64,000 nt of DNA, from contig NZ_CP025228.1 of NCBI RefSeq assembly GCF_004102025.1, forward strand, positions 434,001 through 498,000. The letters run 5' to 3'. Made by a program: the position numbers and the translations under genes. Shown here in pieces: positions 9,601 through 19,234 of the stretch. Positions within the stretch are counted from its first letter, which is position 1. The number at the start of each line of letters is the position of its first letter. The notes below the pieces were generated by a model, which did no database searches, was not told the DNA's origin, and saw only the letters and a program-made list of their open reading frames with translations. Origin of the DNA: Actinomyces qiguomingii (lineage in GTDB: Bacteria; Actinomycetota; Actinomycetes; Actinomycetales; Actinomycetaceae).

Positions 9601-11937
9601 CGGCAGAACGACTGGCAGCAGCACGCCACTGGGCGGGTGGTCCTGTCCTCTCCTGCGACCTCGGCCTACGTGGATGCTCCGCCCATCGACGATGCGGAGA
9701 CGTTGGACTCAGCGTCGGCGTATGAGGAGCTCCTCGACCTGGGACTCAACTATGGCCGGTCGTTCAGGGCGCTGACGACGGTGCGCAGGGGTGAGGGCAG
9801 GGCGACCGGGTACGCCGCGCTGCCTGGTGATCTGGTCGACGGTCTTCGCGCTTTCTGCTGCCACCCGGTGCTCATCGACATCGCGTTCCAGACGCTTGCT
9901 CTGGCCAGTCATACGGTTGCCACCGATCGGACGTTCATGCCCGTAGCAGTCTCCCAGGGCGGTCTTGCACATGAGCTGCCCGCGGAGGTGATCGTGCACG
10001 CGACGGTCTCGGAGGGGACCGATGAGGAGGAGATTCGTGGGGACGTCGTCCTGACCGACCAGGAGGGACGCGTGCTCATGCAGATCTCCGGGTGCCGGGC
10101 GCGAGACGTCAGTGCTTCCGGTGCGCCCCATCCTGTGGAGTACGTCGGTGTGGAGTGGAAGGAGGTCGAGCCCGAGGGCGGTGACCCGGGTTCTGAGCCC
10201 GACGGGTTCGCCGTGATGGGATCATCTGTGCTGGCGGTGGAGATCGAGTCCGAGCTGCGATCGCGTGGCAAGCGGGTGGTGCGAGTCGCCGATCCCCACG
10301 CCGCCGGTTGGTCGTCGGGCGACGGCATGAGCGATGCCGTCGGGGCTGTGATCGATCTGCGCGCACTGGATGGCAGCCCCTTGTGCGCACCCGCCCGGGC
10401 CGCCGAGCTCGGTGTGGGCAGCCTGCACCTGTTCCAGGCGCAGGCGAACGGCAGCGGCACTCGCATGCCGAGGATATGGACCATCACGCGTTTGGCACAG
10501 AGCGTTGCCGAAGCCCGTATCGACCCCACCGGTGCGGTGCTCTGGGGCCTTGGACGGGCGGTGGGGCAATTCGAGATGCCCGGGCTGCACGGGGGCATCA
10601 TCGATGTCGACGACACGGCGGGCAACGCGGTGCGCGTGGTCGAAGAGGTGCTCGGTGGGCGCGGAGAGGATCAGGTCGCGTTGAGGCGAGGCCGGCGATG
10701 GGTGCCGAGAATGGTGCCGACCGTGTTGCGACCGGTGGTGCTGCCACCGCTTCGTGAGGATGCCGCCTATCTGATCTCCGGCGGACTCGGGGCGCTTGGA
10801 CTCGTCACGGCACGATGGTTGGTCGAGCATGGAGCGCGTCACCTCGTCCTCGTCGGGAGATCGGTGCTTCCCGACCGAGATCAGTGGGCGATCCTTGATG
10901 ACCAGCGGATGAGGACGGTCATGGACCTGGAGCGGGCCGGCGTTGATGTGGAGCTGGTCGGCTGCGATGTTGCCGACGGATGCGCCGTCGAGAATCTGCT
11001 GCGTGAGCGAAGGGATGCGGGAAGACCGGAGATCAAGGGTGTGATTCACGCCGCTGGAACGTCCGTACCCCGGCTCGTCGTCGACATGACCGAAGCGGAT
11101 TTTAGGGAGATCCTGCGTCCCAAGGTGGACGGGGCGTGGAACCTCGACCGCGCTTTCAAGACGGGCCTCGACTTCTTCGTCATGTATTCGTCGGTGGCCT
11201 CGCTCATCGTGTCTCCAGGTCAAGCTAACTATGCCGCAGGAAACGCCTTCATGGACTCCCTCGCCTATGCGCGCCGCAGCAGGGGGGAGCATGGTCTATC
11301 CATGAACTGGGGACCGTGGGGTGATGTCGGCATGGCGACTCAACTCGACCTCATGGAGTTCTTCGATCGCCGGGGTCTGCACCCGAACACCAGTGTTCAG
11401 GGAACCGAAGCGCTTGAATGCGCTCTCGCTAACGACCTGGTTCAAGTGGCGCCTATCGCCCCTGATTGGAAGCGAACGATTAGCACCTACCCCGGTGGCA
11501 GTGCCCCTGCAATGCTTCGGCACTATGAGGCAGCCGACTCTCAAGCGGAGCAGATCGGCGGGGAGTCAATGCGCGAGGCCATCGCCGCGGCCCCGCCCCA
11601 CGAGCGGGAGCAACGGATCCGCGAGGGTGTTGCCGATCTTGTCGCGAACGTGCTGCGCTATGATCGTGATCGAATGAGGTACGATGCGCCGCTTACCTCC
11701 TTGGGGATGGACTCCATGCTCGGGATCGAGATCAAGGCCCGGATCGAGACCGCCCTCGGGGTTGACGTGTCGATCGTGAGCCTGCTCAAGGGGATGACTC
11801 TCAATGGTCTGACGGAGAGCGTCGCCACCAAGATGGATCTGTGGTCCGACGAGACGATCGATCCTGAGGTCGAGGCACTGCTCGCAGAAACGGCAGATGG
11901 TGATCCTGGGATGATGAAGGGTGTCGATGATGAGTGA
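6658..11937 (+). CDS. Type I polyketide synthase, one module: KS-AT-DH-KR-ACP
   Basis: A 1759-residue single-module PKS. KS: Cys175 in VDTACSSS, His310 in EAHGTGTPVGD and a second His in NIGHLEAAAG. AT: Ser611 in GHSAGE; the specificity region reads VPYHSSRM, neither the malonyl HAFH nor the methylmalonyl YASH form, so the extender unit is not assigned. DH: His913 in DDHRIEDEVVFP (the usual Gly of HxxxGxxxxP is replaced) and Asp1074 in LIDIAFQ. KR: nucleotide motif GGLGALG and Tyr1525 in NYAAGNAF, with the catalytic serine in YSSVAS. ACP: Ser1686 in LGMDSML. There is no ER or methyltransferase domain and no loading module, so it may load an acyl starter directly, possibly iteratively, and leave an alkene. 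The GTG at 6658 has GAAGG upstream; in-frame starts at 6562 and 6613 lack clear signals. It overlaps the NRPS start. Confidence 0.93.
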   Translation: MSAQSVAIVGMACRFPGAQTVSDFWANIRGGVDSISEVPADRWNATSFFSSRGVRGRSRTKWGGFISDVTSFDAEFFGISPREAETLDPQQRLLLEVAYEALEDASLTEDILGGLRVGVFVGGFTLEYMMMQLGGSEYSGVTPHTATGSMMTLLANRLSYVYNFRGPSVTVDTACSSSLTATHMAVTSLERGECDIAVVGGVNAIMSPAYMVAESRAGMLSPTGTSHPFDGSANGYVRGEGAGVVVLMPGDGVDPGRQSCYATIVASGVNQDGASEGITVPNGDAQSDLTRLTLARAGLSSNEIAFVEAHGTGTPVGDPIEANSLGRVLGEGRKSPCYIGSVKANIGHLEAAAGVAGLIKAVLELHHGEIVPQLHVNQVNSAIDLEALNLAIPTGVVPLGPHDRYALVNSFGFGGANAQVILRRSDEESGERGVEGGGAVLLALSARSPEALEARAHQIADYIEESGRSVHEVAAQLVVARDHHPMRCSVSASSAERVVELLRTVGADDAIRSDPSSRLAFVYSGMGPQWNGMGAELYASEEVFRRTIETIASYASESLPWRLTDAFTGGLDERMMAQTIYAQPAGFALQVGLTALLASWGIKPAVVCGHSAGEPAAAYAAGALSLQEATLVSVTRSVTQQTAAGQGRLLAVGCSHERARELMAAWRQDHDLETAAVNSPASCALVGPEDQLRDLGAHLDRAEVFNRMVPGEVPYHSSRMEPLEAEIRLRLKDLSPRLTRIPMVSTVTGAVVDGSELDAGYWYANVRRTVQFNEAVGTLVDLGADVFLEVTPHPALTRSLIESTEDRKKDCRDRTVATLRRGESDIEYLLSAVGRLYCCGVRVSWQEMYRGASVAGRLPCYPWRRQAYWQESEASARRVASRPHPFIAHGDDGGTQVWDVDLFTDDLAWLDDHRIEDEVVFPAAGYVELAMWAAERVYGRLSRLTFHDVSFERALYLDPEAPAPVRLRFDRDSGRFSVSSRRQNDWQQHATGRVVLSSPATSAYVDAPPIDDAETLDSASAYEELLDLGLNYGRSFRALTTVRRGEGRATGYAALPGDLVDGLRAFCCHPVLIDIAFQTLALASHTVATDRTFMPVAVSQGGLAHELPAEVIVHATVSEGTDEEEIRGDVVLTDQEGRVLMQISGCRARDVSASGAPHPVEYVGVEWKEVEPEGGDPGSEPDGFAVMGSSVLAVEIESELRSRGKRVVRVADPHAAGWSSGDGMSDAVGAVIDLRALDGSPLCAPARAAELGVGSLHLFQAQANGSGTRMPRIWTITRLAQSVAEARIDPTGAVLWGLGRAVGQFEMPGLHGGIIDVDDTAGNAVRVVEEVLGGRGEDQVALRRGRRWVPRMVPTVLRPVVLPPLREDAAYLISGGLGALGLVTARWLVEHGARHLVLVGRSVLPDRDQWAILDDQRMRTVMDLERAGVDVELVGCDVADGCAVENLLRERRDAGRPEIKGVIHAAGTSVPRLVVDMTEADFREILRPKVDGAWNLDRAFKTGLDFFVMYSSVASLIVSPGQANYAAGNAFMDSLAYARRSRGEHGLSMNWGPWGDVGMATQLDLMEFFDRRGLHPNTSVQGTEALECALANDLVQVAPIAPDWKRTISTYPGGSAPAMLRHYEAADSQAEQIGGESMREAIAAAPPHEREQRIREGVADLVANVLRYDRDRMRYDAPLTSLGMDSMLGIEIKARIETALGVDVSIVSLLKGMTLNGLTESVATKMDLWSDETIDPEVEALLAETADGDPGMMKGVDDE

Positions 11938-14900
11938 CCACGTGAATGACCTTCGGGAACGTCTTGAGCGACTGACCCCTCAACAGAGGGAGAGCTTCCT
12001 GTCTCGCTATGAGAAGCGCGAGCTGGATCGAATTCGAAAGGAGCGGGTCGCGCCCGATGAGGCCGTGCATCTGTCGCCGGCGCAGCTGAGGCTGTGGTAT
12101 CTCAGTCGTGCGAATGACGGCGATCCGAGCTACAACATTCCCGGATTCTTCTCCGTTGACGGCGATCTCTCGGTGCAGGAGTTCCGGGCTGCAGTGGAGC
12201 AGGTGATGCTGCGGCACGATGTCCTCCGGGGGGCCGTCGTGGGCGACCCTCCGCTCCTCAAGGTCGTTCCCGAGGTGCCGGCTCCTGTTGAGCGGGTGGA
12301 GATCCCTCGGGATGCTCGCGATGTCGAGGAGTGGGCGGCTGGTTGCGCCAAGGAGTTCGTGCGGAGACCCTTCAGCATTTCGCGGCCGCCTTTGTTCAGG
12401 ATTCTGCTGATCTGCGTTGAGGGCACGCCGAGGTATGTGGTCTGCTCCTTCCACCATCTGGTTTTCGATGGCTGGTCGCTCAAGGTCTTCATGGGTGAGC
12501 TCCTCACGATTCTGGGTGGTGGCGACCCGGCTCCGCCGACGTGGGGCTACCGAGACCATGTGGTCTTCGAGGGGCGTCGTCGCCGCTTGTTGGAGCGAAT
12601 GTGCGAGCTCAGTGGCTCAGTGAATCCGGATCGGCGCGACGAGGATTTCTGGAAGGATTACCTCAGTGGTATTCCTCAAAGTCTCGGGCTCCCGGGTGCG
12701 AGGCCGGCGACCGGCCCGTCGAATGCAGGTGGTCTCCATATCGTTCGTATGGATGAGGCCGTCTGGGCGCGTCTGCAGAAGATCGGTCGCGATGAGGATG
12801 TCACGCCGTTCTCGGTCGCACTCGGACTGTTCTCCGCGGTACTGGCCAGGTCGTGCGGCGAGAGCGACATCGTCGTCGGTACGCCCGTGAGCGGGCGCCA
12901 GGACCCGTTGACGCACGGTCTTATCGGGACGTTCGTCAACACGGTTCCCGTTCGCGTGACGGTCGACGCGTCTGCCAGTACGCGCAGCCTCGTGCGTGAG
13001 GTGTCCCGGTCCAGCACAGAGGCGCTGTCGTACGACCACGTGCCGTTCGAGCGGATCGTCGATATCGTCAATCCGCTGCGTTCATCGGGTACTCATCCCA
13101 TCTTCAGGGTGCTGTTCACCTTCCAGCCGGCCTTGACAAGGTTGAGTGGCGGCGGTGTGTCATTCGAGTATCGAGATCTCGACTTCGGGACCTCGAAGTT
13201 CGACCTCTCGCTCGATATCGTTGATGAGGGCTCGACGATCCGTCTGGTGTTCGAGTACCGCTCCGATGTGCTGTCCCGCGATGCCGTGGCCGAGATCGCG
13301 CGAACCATGCTGGTAATGGCCGAGGAGATGGCGCGACGCCCTGAAGACACGGTGGGCAGCCTGAGCCTGCTCAGCGAGGAGCGCCGTACGGAGCTGCTGC
13401 GGGTGTGCCGAGGACCGCGGTGCCGGCCGAGGGCGACGACGCTCCTCGAGGCCTTCGAGGATGGCGCTGCACGTTTTCCACAGCGTGAGGCTGTCAGGGA
13501 CGTGAGGTCCGTCCTGACCTACGAGCAGCTTGACAAGGCCAGCACCGACATTGCACTGAGGCTGGCCTCGGTTGCGGACCCCGGCGAGGTCGTCGCGATC
13601 GTCCTACCGCGGTCGAGCGGGCTCCTGGCCGCGCTTCTGGGAGCGTGGAAGGCGGGAGCGACGCCGCTCGTTGTCGATCCGTCCGCGCCCTTGTCGCGGA
13701 TCCAGGCGATGGTGAATGACTGCCAGGCGGTTGTCGTGACGGAGCGGGGGCAGCTTGCAGAGGTCACGGGCATCCGGGACAAGAATGGGGCGGGGCCGTG
13801 GATCCTATCCGAGTTGCCCCGTGGAGAGATCCGTGATGACGTCTTCGTGGAGGATCCCCAGGCGTATCTCGTCTACACGAGCGGATCAACGGGACGGCCA
13901 AAGGGCATCCTCGTGTCGCAGAAGTCCTATGTGCACGTCATGGAGGCCTGGCGCCAGCGTTTCAGCCTCGATGGTCCCTGCGTCGCTCAGATCGCGTCGA
14001 GTGCCTTCGATGTCTTCTACGGCGACGTCGCGCGGGCTCTTGGCACGGGAGGTCGGCTGGTGATAGTCTCGTCGGAAATCGCGGCGAACCCCGACTTGCT
14101 AGCAGACCTACTGGCGGAGAGTGGGCCCGATTTCGTTGAGTTCGTTCCCAGCGTCTTCCGGCGTCTGGCTGCGTATCTGCGTCAGAGCGGTCGTCGTCTT
14201 CATGTTCCGCATGTGGTCGTGGCCTCGGAGAAATGGACGATGGGTGAGGCCAGGCAGTGGGAAGCGGACGTACTGGGAGCGGGCTCCCAGCTCGATAACA
14301 CCTATGGACTTGCTGAGACGACGATCGACTCAACGGGCTGGGTGGTGCGTACTGACGACCCCGTGCCGGATGAGGCGCCCGTTCCTATCGGATCCCCGCT
14401 GCCGGGTGCGGCTATCTATGTGGTTGACGAGCAGGACCAGTTGCTCCCTCGTTTTGTCATCGGCGAGGTGCTCATCGGGGGCGAGTGCATTGACAATCGG
14501 TACGTTGGTGGGGCTGAGGACCTGAATGTTCGGTATGCCAGCGTCGTCGTGGGGAGCGATGGGCGCGCTGAGCGGGTGTTCCGTACGGGCGATTACGCAT
14601 ACTGGGACTGGCGGTGGAGGCTTGTGCTCGTCGGTCGTCGCGACGGGCAGGTGAAGATACGAGGGGTCCGTATCGAGCTGAGTGAGGTCGACAATGCGGT
14701 GCGCCGACTTGCCGGAGTATCGGACTGCGCCAGCGTCGTGCGGGAGGATGAGTCGGGTACCCAACTGGTGACCTGGGTAGTCTCCGACGCGAGTGACATC
14801 GACACGCAGATGTGGCGATCCGCTCTGTTGAACGACCTGCCGACGGCGATGGTGCCTCAAATTGTCCTGACGGACTCCCTCCCCTTCCTCGCGAGTGGGA

Positions 14901-17900
14901 AAATTGATCGTGAGCAACTCGTGCGACGGCACGCGCCTGACGCCATTAGCGGCAGAGTGGCGCCGAGGGACGACGTGGAGCGCAAGTTGTGCGATCTCTT
15001 CTGCGAGGTGCTTGAGTGCGGCCGGGTAGGAGTCGAGGACGACTTCTTCGCACTCGGGGGCCACTCCCTGACCGCTCTCGATCTGGTGGGGCGGATCAAA
15101 CGCGGCTTCAACGTGGACATGAGAATCTCCGATCTCTTCGACTGCCCTACGGTCGAGGGGCTGGCGCATCGGATCGCTCAGCGGTCGCAGGCGGGATCCG
15201 GATCCGAGGACTACCCGATCGTGGAACCGGATCCGCGTCACCGCTATGACGGTTTTCCGCTGACCGACGTGCAGCAGGCCTACTGGCTCGGGCGAAACGA
15301 TGCTTTCGAGTTCAGTGGCGTGTCGACCCATAGTTATGATGAGTTTCATGGCAGGGGGCTGGACCCGCGTAGGTTTGCTGATGCGCTCAATGAGGTGATT
15401 GCGCGGCATGACATGATGCGGTGCGTGATCGTTGACCATGGGGAGCAGCGTGTTCTTCCCGAGGTCCCGCGCTACGACCCGTGGGTGTATGACCTGCGGA
15501 ACGCGGACAATGAGGAGGTCGAGGCTCATCTTGCGGCGGTGCGCGAAGAACTGTCTCATCAACGACTGGATGTGACGTCCTGGCCCAACTTTGATATCCG
15601 GGTGTCGGCCCTCCCTGGTGACCTGCTTGTTCTCCATTTCAGTACTGATGCGCTACTACTGGATGCGAAAAGTTTCGTTCTCATCGCCGTTGAGTTGAGC
15701 CGCATACATGATGGGCTTGCGGTGGATCCCGTTTCGGACTTCCGGTTCCGTGACTATGTGCTGGCGGAGATCGAGAGCCGAGGCGGCGATAGGTATCGAC
15801 GCTCGGAGGCCTTCTGGAAGTCGATGATTCCGAAGCTGCCGGCCGCTCCCGACCTGCCGATGCGGGGACGCCCAGATGATGTGGTTGCTCCTCGGTTCAC
15901 GCGCCTCCATGCGCGTGTTGAGAAGGACCGGTGGGACGAGCTGAAGGGTAGGTGCGGAGTTTCCGGTCTGACGCCGAGCAGTCTGTGCCTCGCTGCCTAC
16001 GCCATGGTGCTCGCCAGGTACAGCCGCTCCCCGGAGTTCTGCATTAACATGACCTTCCTGAGCAGGAAGCCGTTCCATGAAGATGTCGAGCAGATCGTCG
16101 GCGAGTTCACCTCGGTGACTCTACTCCCGATTGCTGTCGATCTGCGTGAGGGCTTCTTGTCCAATGCGGTGCGCATCCAGCGTCGACTCTGGGAGGTCCT
16201 GGAGTTCAACGACATGACCGGGGTGAGAGTTCAGAGGGAGTACGCTCGCTATCACGGCACGCCGGCCTCGGCGCACTTCCCGGTTGTGTTTACCTCGACG
16301 CTGGGTGGGATGCCCATGCCCGACGAGAGCTTCCCGATGCGTCATCAGCCCGAGTACGGGGTCACCCAGACGTCTCAGGTCTGGCTCGACTGTGGCATCT
16401 GGGAGGACGACAGGGGCGACCTGCGCTGCAACTGGGACATCGTGCGGGAGGTGTATCCCGAGGGGATGCTCGATGCCATGTTCCATGAGTGGGTTGCTCT
16501 GATCGACTCCCTCGCCGTGTGCCCGGCGGCCTGGGAGGAGCCCGCTCCGGTGGTCGTCCCCAAGGAGCTGGCGAGCGAAGGGGCTCCTCGGGGGACGCTG
16601 CTCGATGGATTCCTGCAGTCTGTGGCGAGGCGTCCCGATGCGGCGGCGGTGGTGACGTCGGACGGTTCGATGAGCTATGGCGAGCTCGCTGCGGTGGCAG
16701 GTGGTGTCGCACTGAGGCTGCGCGAGCTGGCGGTGGAACGCGGCGAGCTGGTCGCAGTGCTCATGGAACCCGGCTGGGAGCAGGTCGCCGCTGTCCTCGG
16801 GATCGTGGGACGGGCCGCTTACGTTCCGGTCGGCCCTGCTATGCCGGATGAGCGGCTCGCGCGCGTGCTCACTCAGGCCGGTGTCAGGGTGGTGCTCACC
16901 CAGCAGCAGTTCCGTGCGCGGGTGGAGGCGCTGCTCGATGTCACCGCGGTGGTCGTCGACGAGGGTCTGGTGCGCGCTGATGGATCTGCTGCGCTCCACG
17001 AGAGCACCGCCAGGCCCGACGACCTCGCCTACGTTATTTTCACATCGGGCTCGACAGGGACCCCGAAAGGGGTGATGATCAGTCATCGCGCCGCTCTCAA
17101 TACGATTGATGACGTCAATGAACGGTTCGGTGTCACCGAGGATGATTCTGTGCTGGCCATATCGGAACTGAGTTTCGATCTGTCGGTTTACGACATCTTC
17201 GGGATGATGTGCGCCGGTGGGGCTGTCGTGGTTCCTGATCGTACTGAACGTTTGGATCCTATTTGCCTCGTTGAGATGGTGAGAGACAATGGTGTCACGG
17301 TCTGGAATTCTGTTCCGGCATTGTTCCAGCTCTATCTAAGTGCGCTCGACGAGGGCGCTGAACCGCCGTTACGCCTGGCGCTTCTCAGTGGTGACTGGAT
17401 TCCGTTGGGTCTGCCCGCTCGTGCTGCACTCGTAGCGCCGGGTGTGCGGCTGCACAGCCTGGGGGGCGCTACTGAGGCCTCTATCTGGTCCATCACCTAC
17501 GCGATCGATAGCGTGGATCCCGAGTGGGTAAGTATCCCTTATGGTGTCGGGATGCGGTATCAGGACGTCGTTGTGCTCGATCGTCGTTTGTCGGAGTGCC
17601 GAGACTGGGTTGTGGGTGATCTCTTCATCCGAGGCGCTGGGTTGGCGCTGGGGTACTGGGATGATCCCGATCAGACGGCGGCGGCCTTCATCTCTCATCC
17701 GGTGACGGGTGAGAGGATGTACCGCACAGGCGATCTTGGGAGGCGGCGGCCCGATGGTGTCATCGAGTTTCTCGGTCGCTCTGATTTTCAGCTCAAGATC
17801 GGTGGGTACCGAGTTGAGGCGGGAGAGGTTGAGAAGGCGGTGTGCGCTCATCCCGCTGTCCATGAGGCGGCTGTGGTCGCTGTCGGCAGTGGCCTCGGCG

Positions 17901-18385
17901 ATAAGCGGCTCGCCTGTGCGTGGACCCGGGTTCGGGGATCTCAGGGTGCGAGTGATGCGGAGCTGGCCGCGGTTGTCAGTGGCAAACTCCAGGAGTACAT
18001 GGTCCCATCTATGTTCTCCGAGGTCGACGAGATGCCCCTGTCGTCCAACGGTAAGATCGACCGTGCGCGCGTGGCGGCGGTCTTCGAGCACTCCCGGGTG
18101 CCCGATGCGGTCTATGTCGCACCGCGGACGGATGACGAGGCGCGGATGGTGGAGCTGTGGGCGTCGGTCCTGAAGGCGGCGCCCAGGATCGGCATGCACG
18201 ATGACTTCTTCGAACTTGGGGGGAGTTCCGTGGACGCGATCGAGCTTGTGACCCGTGTCCGTCGTCGGTGGGGCCTGTCGATCAAGCTCGCCGATCTATA
18301 TGAGGCGAGTACTCCGGCGCAGCTCCTCCTCCGTCTACGGGCGGCCGATGCGGGGTGCTCGGACGGTGGTGCGGGCGTGTCATGA
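11930..18385 (+). CDS. Nonribosomal peptide synthetase: C-A-PCP-Cy-A(Cys)-PCP
   Basis: A 2151-residue NRPS. Module 1: condensation domain with HHLVFDG (His176), adenylation domain with YTSGSTGRPKG, and PCP Ser1046 in LGGHSL. Its A4 region FDVFYGDV has the Asp for amino acid binding, but I cannot assign the substrate. Module 2: a heterocyclization domain opening FPLTDVQQAYWLGR with the DxxxxD pair at Asp1240/Asp1245 and the motifs PVVFTSTLGG and TQTSQVWLD. Its A domain has FDLSVYD, VWNSVP, LLSGDW and GGATEASIW, which I read as the specificity code DLYNLSLIWK, the classical cysteine code. The last PCP serine is Ser2100 in LGGSS. Cy plus Cys predicts a thiazoline. There is no terminal thioesterase or reductase domain. 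The start overlaps the PKS stop by 8 bases; GTG at 11921 and ATG at 11927 are alternatives. Confidence 0.94.
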   Translation: MSDHVNDLRERLERLTPQQRESFLSRYEKRELDRIRKERVAPDEAVHLSPAQLRLWYLSRANDGDPSYNIPGFFSVDGDLSVQEFRAAVEQVMLRHDVLRGAVVGDPPLLKVVPEVPAPVERVEIPRDARDVEEWAAGCAKEFVRRPFSISRPPLFRILLICVEGTPRYVVCSFHHLVFDGWSLKVFMGELLTILGGGDPAPPTWGYRDHVVFEGRRRRLLERMCELSGSVNPDRRDEDFWKDYLSGIPQSLGLPGARPATGPSNAGGLHIVRMDEAVWARLQKIGRDEDVTPFSVALGLFSAVLARSCGESDIVVGTPVSGRQDPLTHGLIGTFVNTVPVRVTVDASASTRSLVREVSRSSTEALSYDHVPFERIVDIVNPLRSSGTHPIFRVLFTFQPALTRLSGGGVSFEYRDLDFGTSKFDLSLDIVDEGSTIRLVFEYRSDVLSRDAVAEIARTMLVMAEEMARRPEDTVGSLSLLSEERRTELLRVCRGPRCRPRATTLLEAFEDGAARFPQREAVRDVRSVLTYEQLDKASTDIALRLASVADPGEVVAIVLPRSSGLLAALLGAWKAGATPLVVDPSAPLSRIQAMVNDCQAVVVTERGQLAEVTGIRDKNGAGPWILSELPRGEIRDDVFVEDPQAYLVYTSGSTGRPKGILVSQKSYVHVMEAWRQRFSLDGPCVAQIASSAFDVFYGDVARALGTGGRLVIVSSEIAANPDLLADLLAESGPDFVEFVPSVFRRLAAYLRQSGRRLHVPHVVVASEKWTMGEARQWEADVLGAGSQLDNTYGLAETTIDSTGWVVRTDDPVPDEAPVPIGSPLPGAAIYVVDEQDQLLPRFVIGEVLIGGECIDNRYVGGAEDLNVRYASVVVGSDGRAERVFRTGDYAYWDWRWRLVLVGRRDGQVKIRGVRIELSEVDNAVRRLAGVSDCASVVREDESGTQLVTWVVSDASDIDTQMWRSALLNDLPTAMVPQIVLTDSLPFLASGKIDREQLVRRHAPDAISGRVAPRDDVERKLCDLFCEVLECGRVGVEDDFFALGGHSLTALDLVGRIKRGFNVDMRISDLFDCPTVEGLAHRIAQRSQAGSGSEDYPIVEPDPRHRYDGFPLTDVQQAYWLGRNDAFEFSGVSTHSYDEFHGRGLDPRRFADALNEVIARHDMMRCVIVDHGEQRVLPEVPRYDPWVYDLRNADNEEVEAHLAAVREELSHQRLDVTSWPNFDIRVSALPGDLLVLHFSTDALLLDAKSFVLIAVELSRIHDGLAVDPVSDFRFRDYVLAEIESRGGDRYRRSEAFWKSMIPKLPAAPDLPMRGRPDDVVAPRFTRLHARVEKDRWDELKGRCGVSGLTPSSLCLAAYAMVLARYSRSPEFCINMTFLSRKPFHEDVEQIVGEFTSVTLLPIAVDLREGFLSNAVRIQRRLWEVLEFNDMTGVRVQREYARYHGTPASAHFPVVFTSTLGGMPMPDESFPMRHQPEYGVTQTSQVWLDCGIWEDDRGDLRCNWDIVREVYPEGMLDAMFHEWVALIDSLAVCPAAWEEPAPVVVPKELASEGAPRGTLLDGFLQSVARRPDAAAVVTSDGSMSYGELAAVAGGVALRLRELAVERGELVAVLMEPGWEQVAAVLGIVGRAAYVPVGPAMPDERLARVLTQAGVRVVLTQQQFRARVEALLDVTAVVVDEGLVRADGSAALHESTARPDDLAYVIFTSGSTGTPKGVMISHRAALNTIDDVNERFGVTEDDSVLAISELSFDLSVYDIFGMMCAGGAVVVPDRTERLDPICLVEMVRDNGVTVWNSVPALFQLYLSALDEGAEPPLRLALLSGDWIPLGLPARAALVAPGVRLHSLGGATEASIWSITYAIDSVDPEWVSIPYGVGMRYQDVVVLDRRLSECRDWVVGDLFIRGAGLALGYWDDPDQTAAAFISHPVTGERMYRTGDLGRRRPDGVIEFLGRSDFQLKIGGYRVEAGEVEKAVCAHPAVHEAAVVAVGSGLGDKRLACAWTRVRGSQGASDAELAAVVSGKLQEYMVPSMFSEVDEMPLSSNGKIDRARVAAVFEHSRVPDAVYVAPRTDDEARMVELWASVLKAAPRIGMHDDFFELGGSSVDAIELVTRVRRRWGLSIKLADLYEASTPAQLLLRLRAADAGCSDGGAGVS

Positions 18386-19137
18386 CCGAGTCCATTTGGT
18401 ACGAGTCGAGTGCCGGCATGGGGCCGCTGGCCCCGGACCTCGTTTTGTTCCCGCCCGCCGGATCGGGTCCTAGTATCTTCCGGAGCTTCTCGGCGGAGGA
18501 TCTGGGGTGCAGGATTCATGTAGCGTCGTTTCCCGGGCGCGGTAGGCGTTTCTCCGAGCCTCCCGTGACCGCGTGGGAGGAGCTGGTCGAGGCGCTCGTG
18601 GATGGCTTGTCCGCGGTCGCTGGCGGCGCGGTCGCGCTATTCGGTCACTCGATGGGAGCGGTGGTGGCCTTTGAGGTGGCAAGGAGGATGCCGGTTCAGC
18701 CATTGGCCCTCTTCGTTGCCGGGGCTGGCGCTCCGACGCCCGCCGGTTCGGCGAGGCGGCGCATGTGGTCGACCTTGACCGATGCTGAGTTCATTAAGGA
18801 GCTCAGGGGTATCGGGGGCATTCCGGATGAGGTCGCGATGAATGCGGAGCTCATGGAGTTCATGATGCCCGTTCTGAGGGCGGACTTCGAGCTCGTCGAC
18901 TCCTACCGTTACATCGGCGGCCCCATGCTGAGCTGCCCGATCTTCGTCCTGGGCGGGCAGGATGATCCGACGGTGCTGCCGGAGGGGCTCGCCGGTTGGG
19001 CTGCCCACTCCTCGGGGCGGACCGAGGTGTCCGTTCTCCCCGGGGGCCATTTCTTCGTCCAGTCGCACTGGCGGGATGTGGTGGGCTTGGTGAGAGGGCG
19101 CGTTCGTCAGTTGGTGGGAGTCGGTGAGGGGGCTTGA
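18382..19137 (+). CDS. Type II thioesterase of the PKS-NRPS cluster
   Basis: A 251-residue alpha/beta hydrolase of the GrsT/TycF type. It starts DLVLFPPAGSGPSIFRSFS, has the nucleophile Ser90 in GHSMGA, an acidic residue near GGQDDPTV and the catalytic His in PGGHFF (about residue 223). Such enzymes remove stalled or wrongly primed acyl groups from carrier domains. Because the NRPS has no built-in thioesterase, this protein might also release the finished chain; that is inference. The ATG overlaps the NRPS stop (ATGA), so the three biosynthetic genes are translationally coupled. A GTG-led in-frame extension lies inside the NRPS gene and is rejected. Confidence 0.92.
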   Translation: MTESIWYESSAGMGPLAPDLVLFPPAGSGPSIFRSFSAEDLGCRIHVASFPGRGRRFSEPPVTAWEELVEALVDGLSAVAGGAVALFGHSMGAVVAFEVARRMPVQPLALFVAGAGAPTPAGSARRRMWSTLTDAEFIKELRGIGGIPDEVAMNAELMEFMMPVLRADFELVDSYRYIGGPMLSCPIFVLGGQDDPTVLPEGLAGWAAHSSGRTEVSVLPGGHFFVQSHWRDVVGLVRGRVRQLVGVGEGA

Positions 19138-19234
19138 GGCCAGCGCCGTCGTACTGCAGCCGTCCAGCAGGGGTGAGCAGGTCGGGAAGGGGCCGGGCGC
19201 GCCCCGACACGCTCAGCGGGTGATGGGGCCGGGA

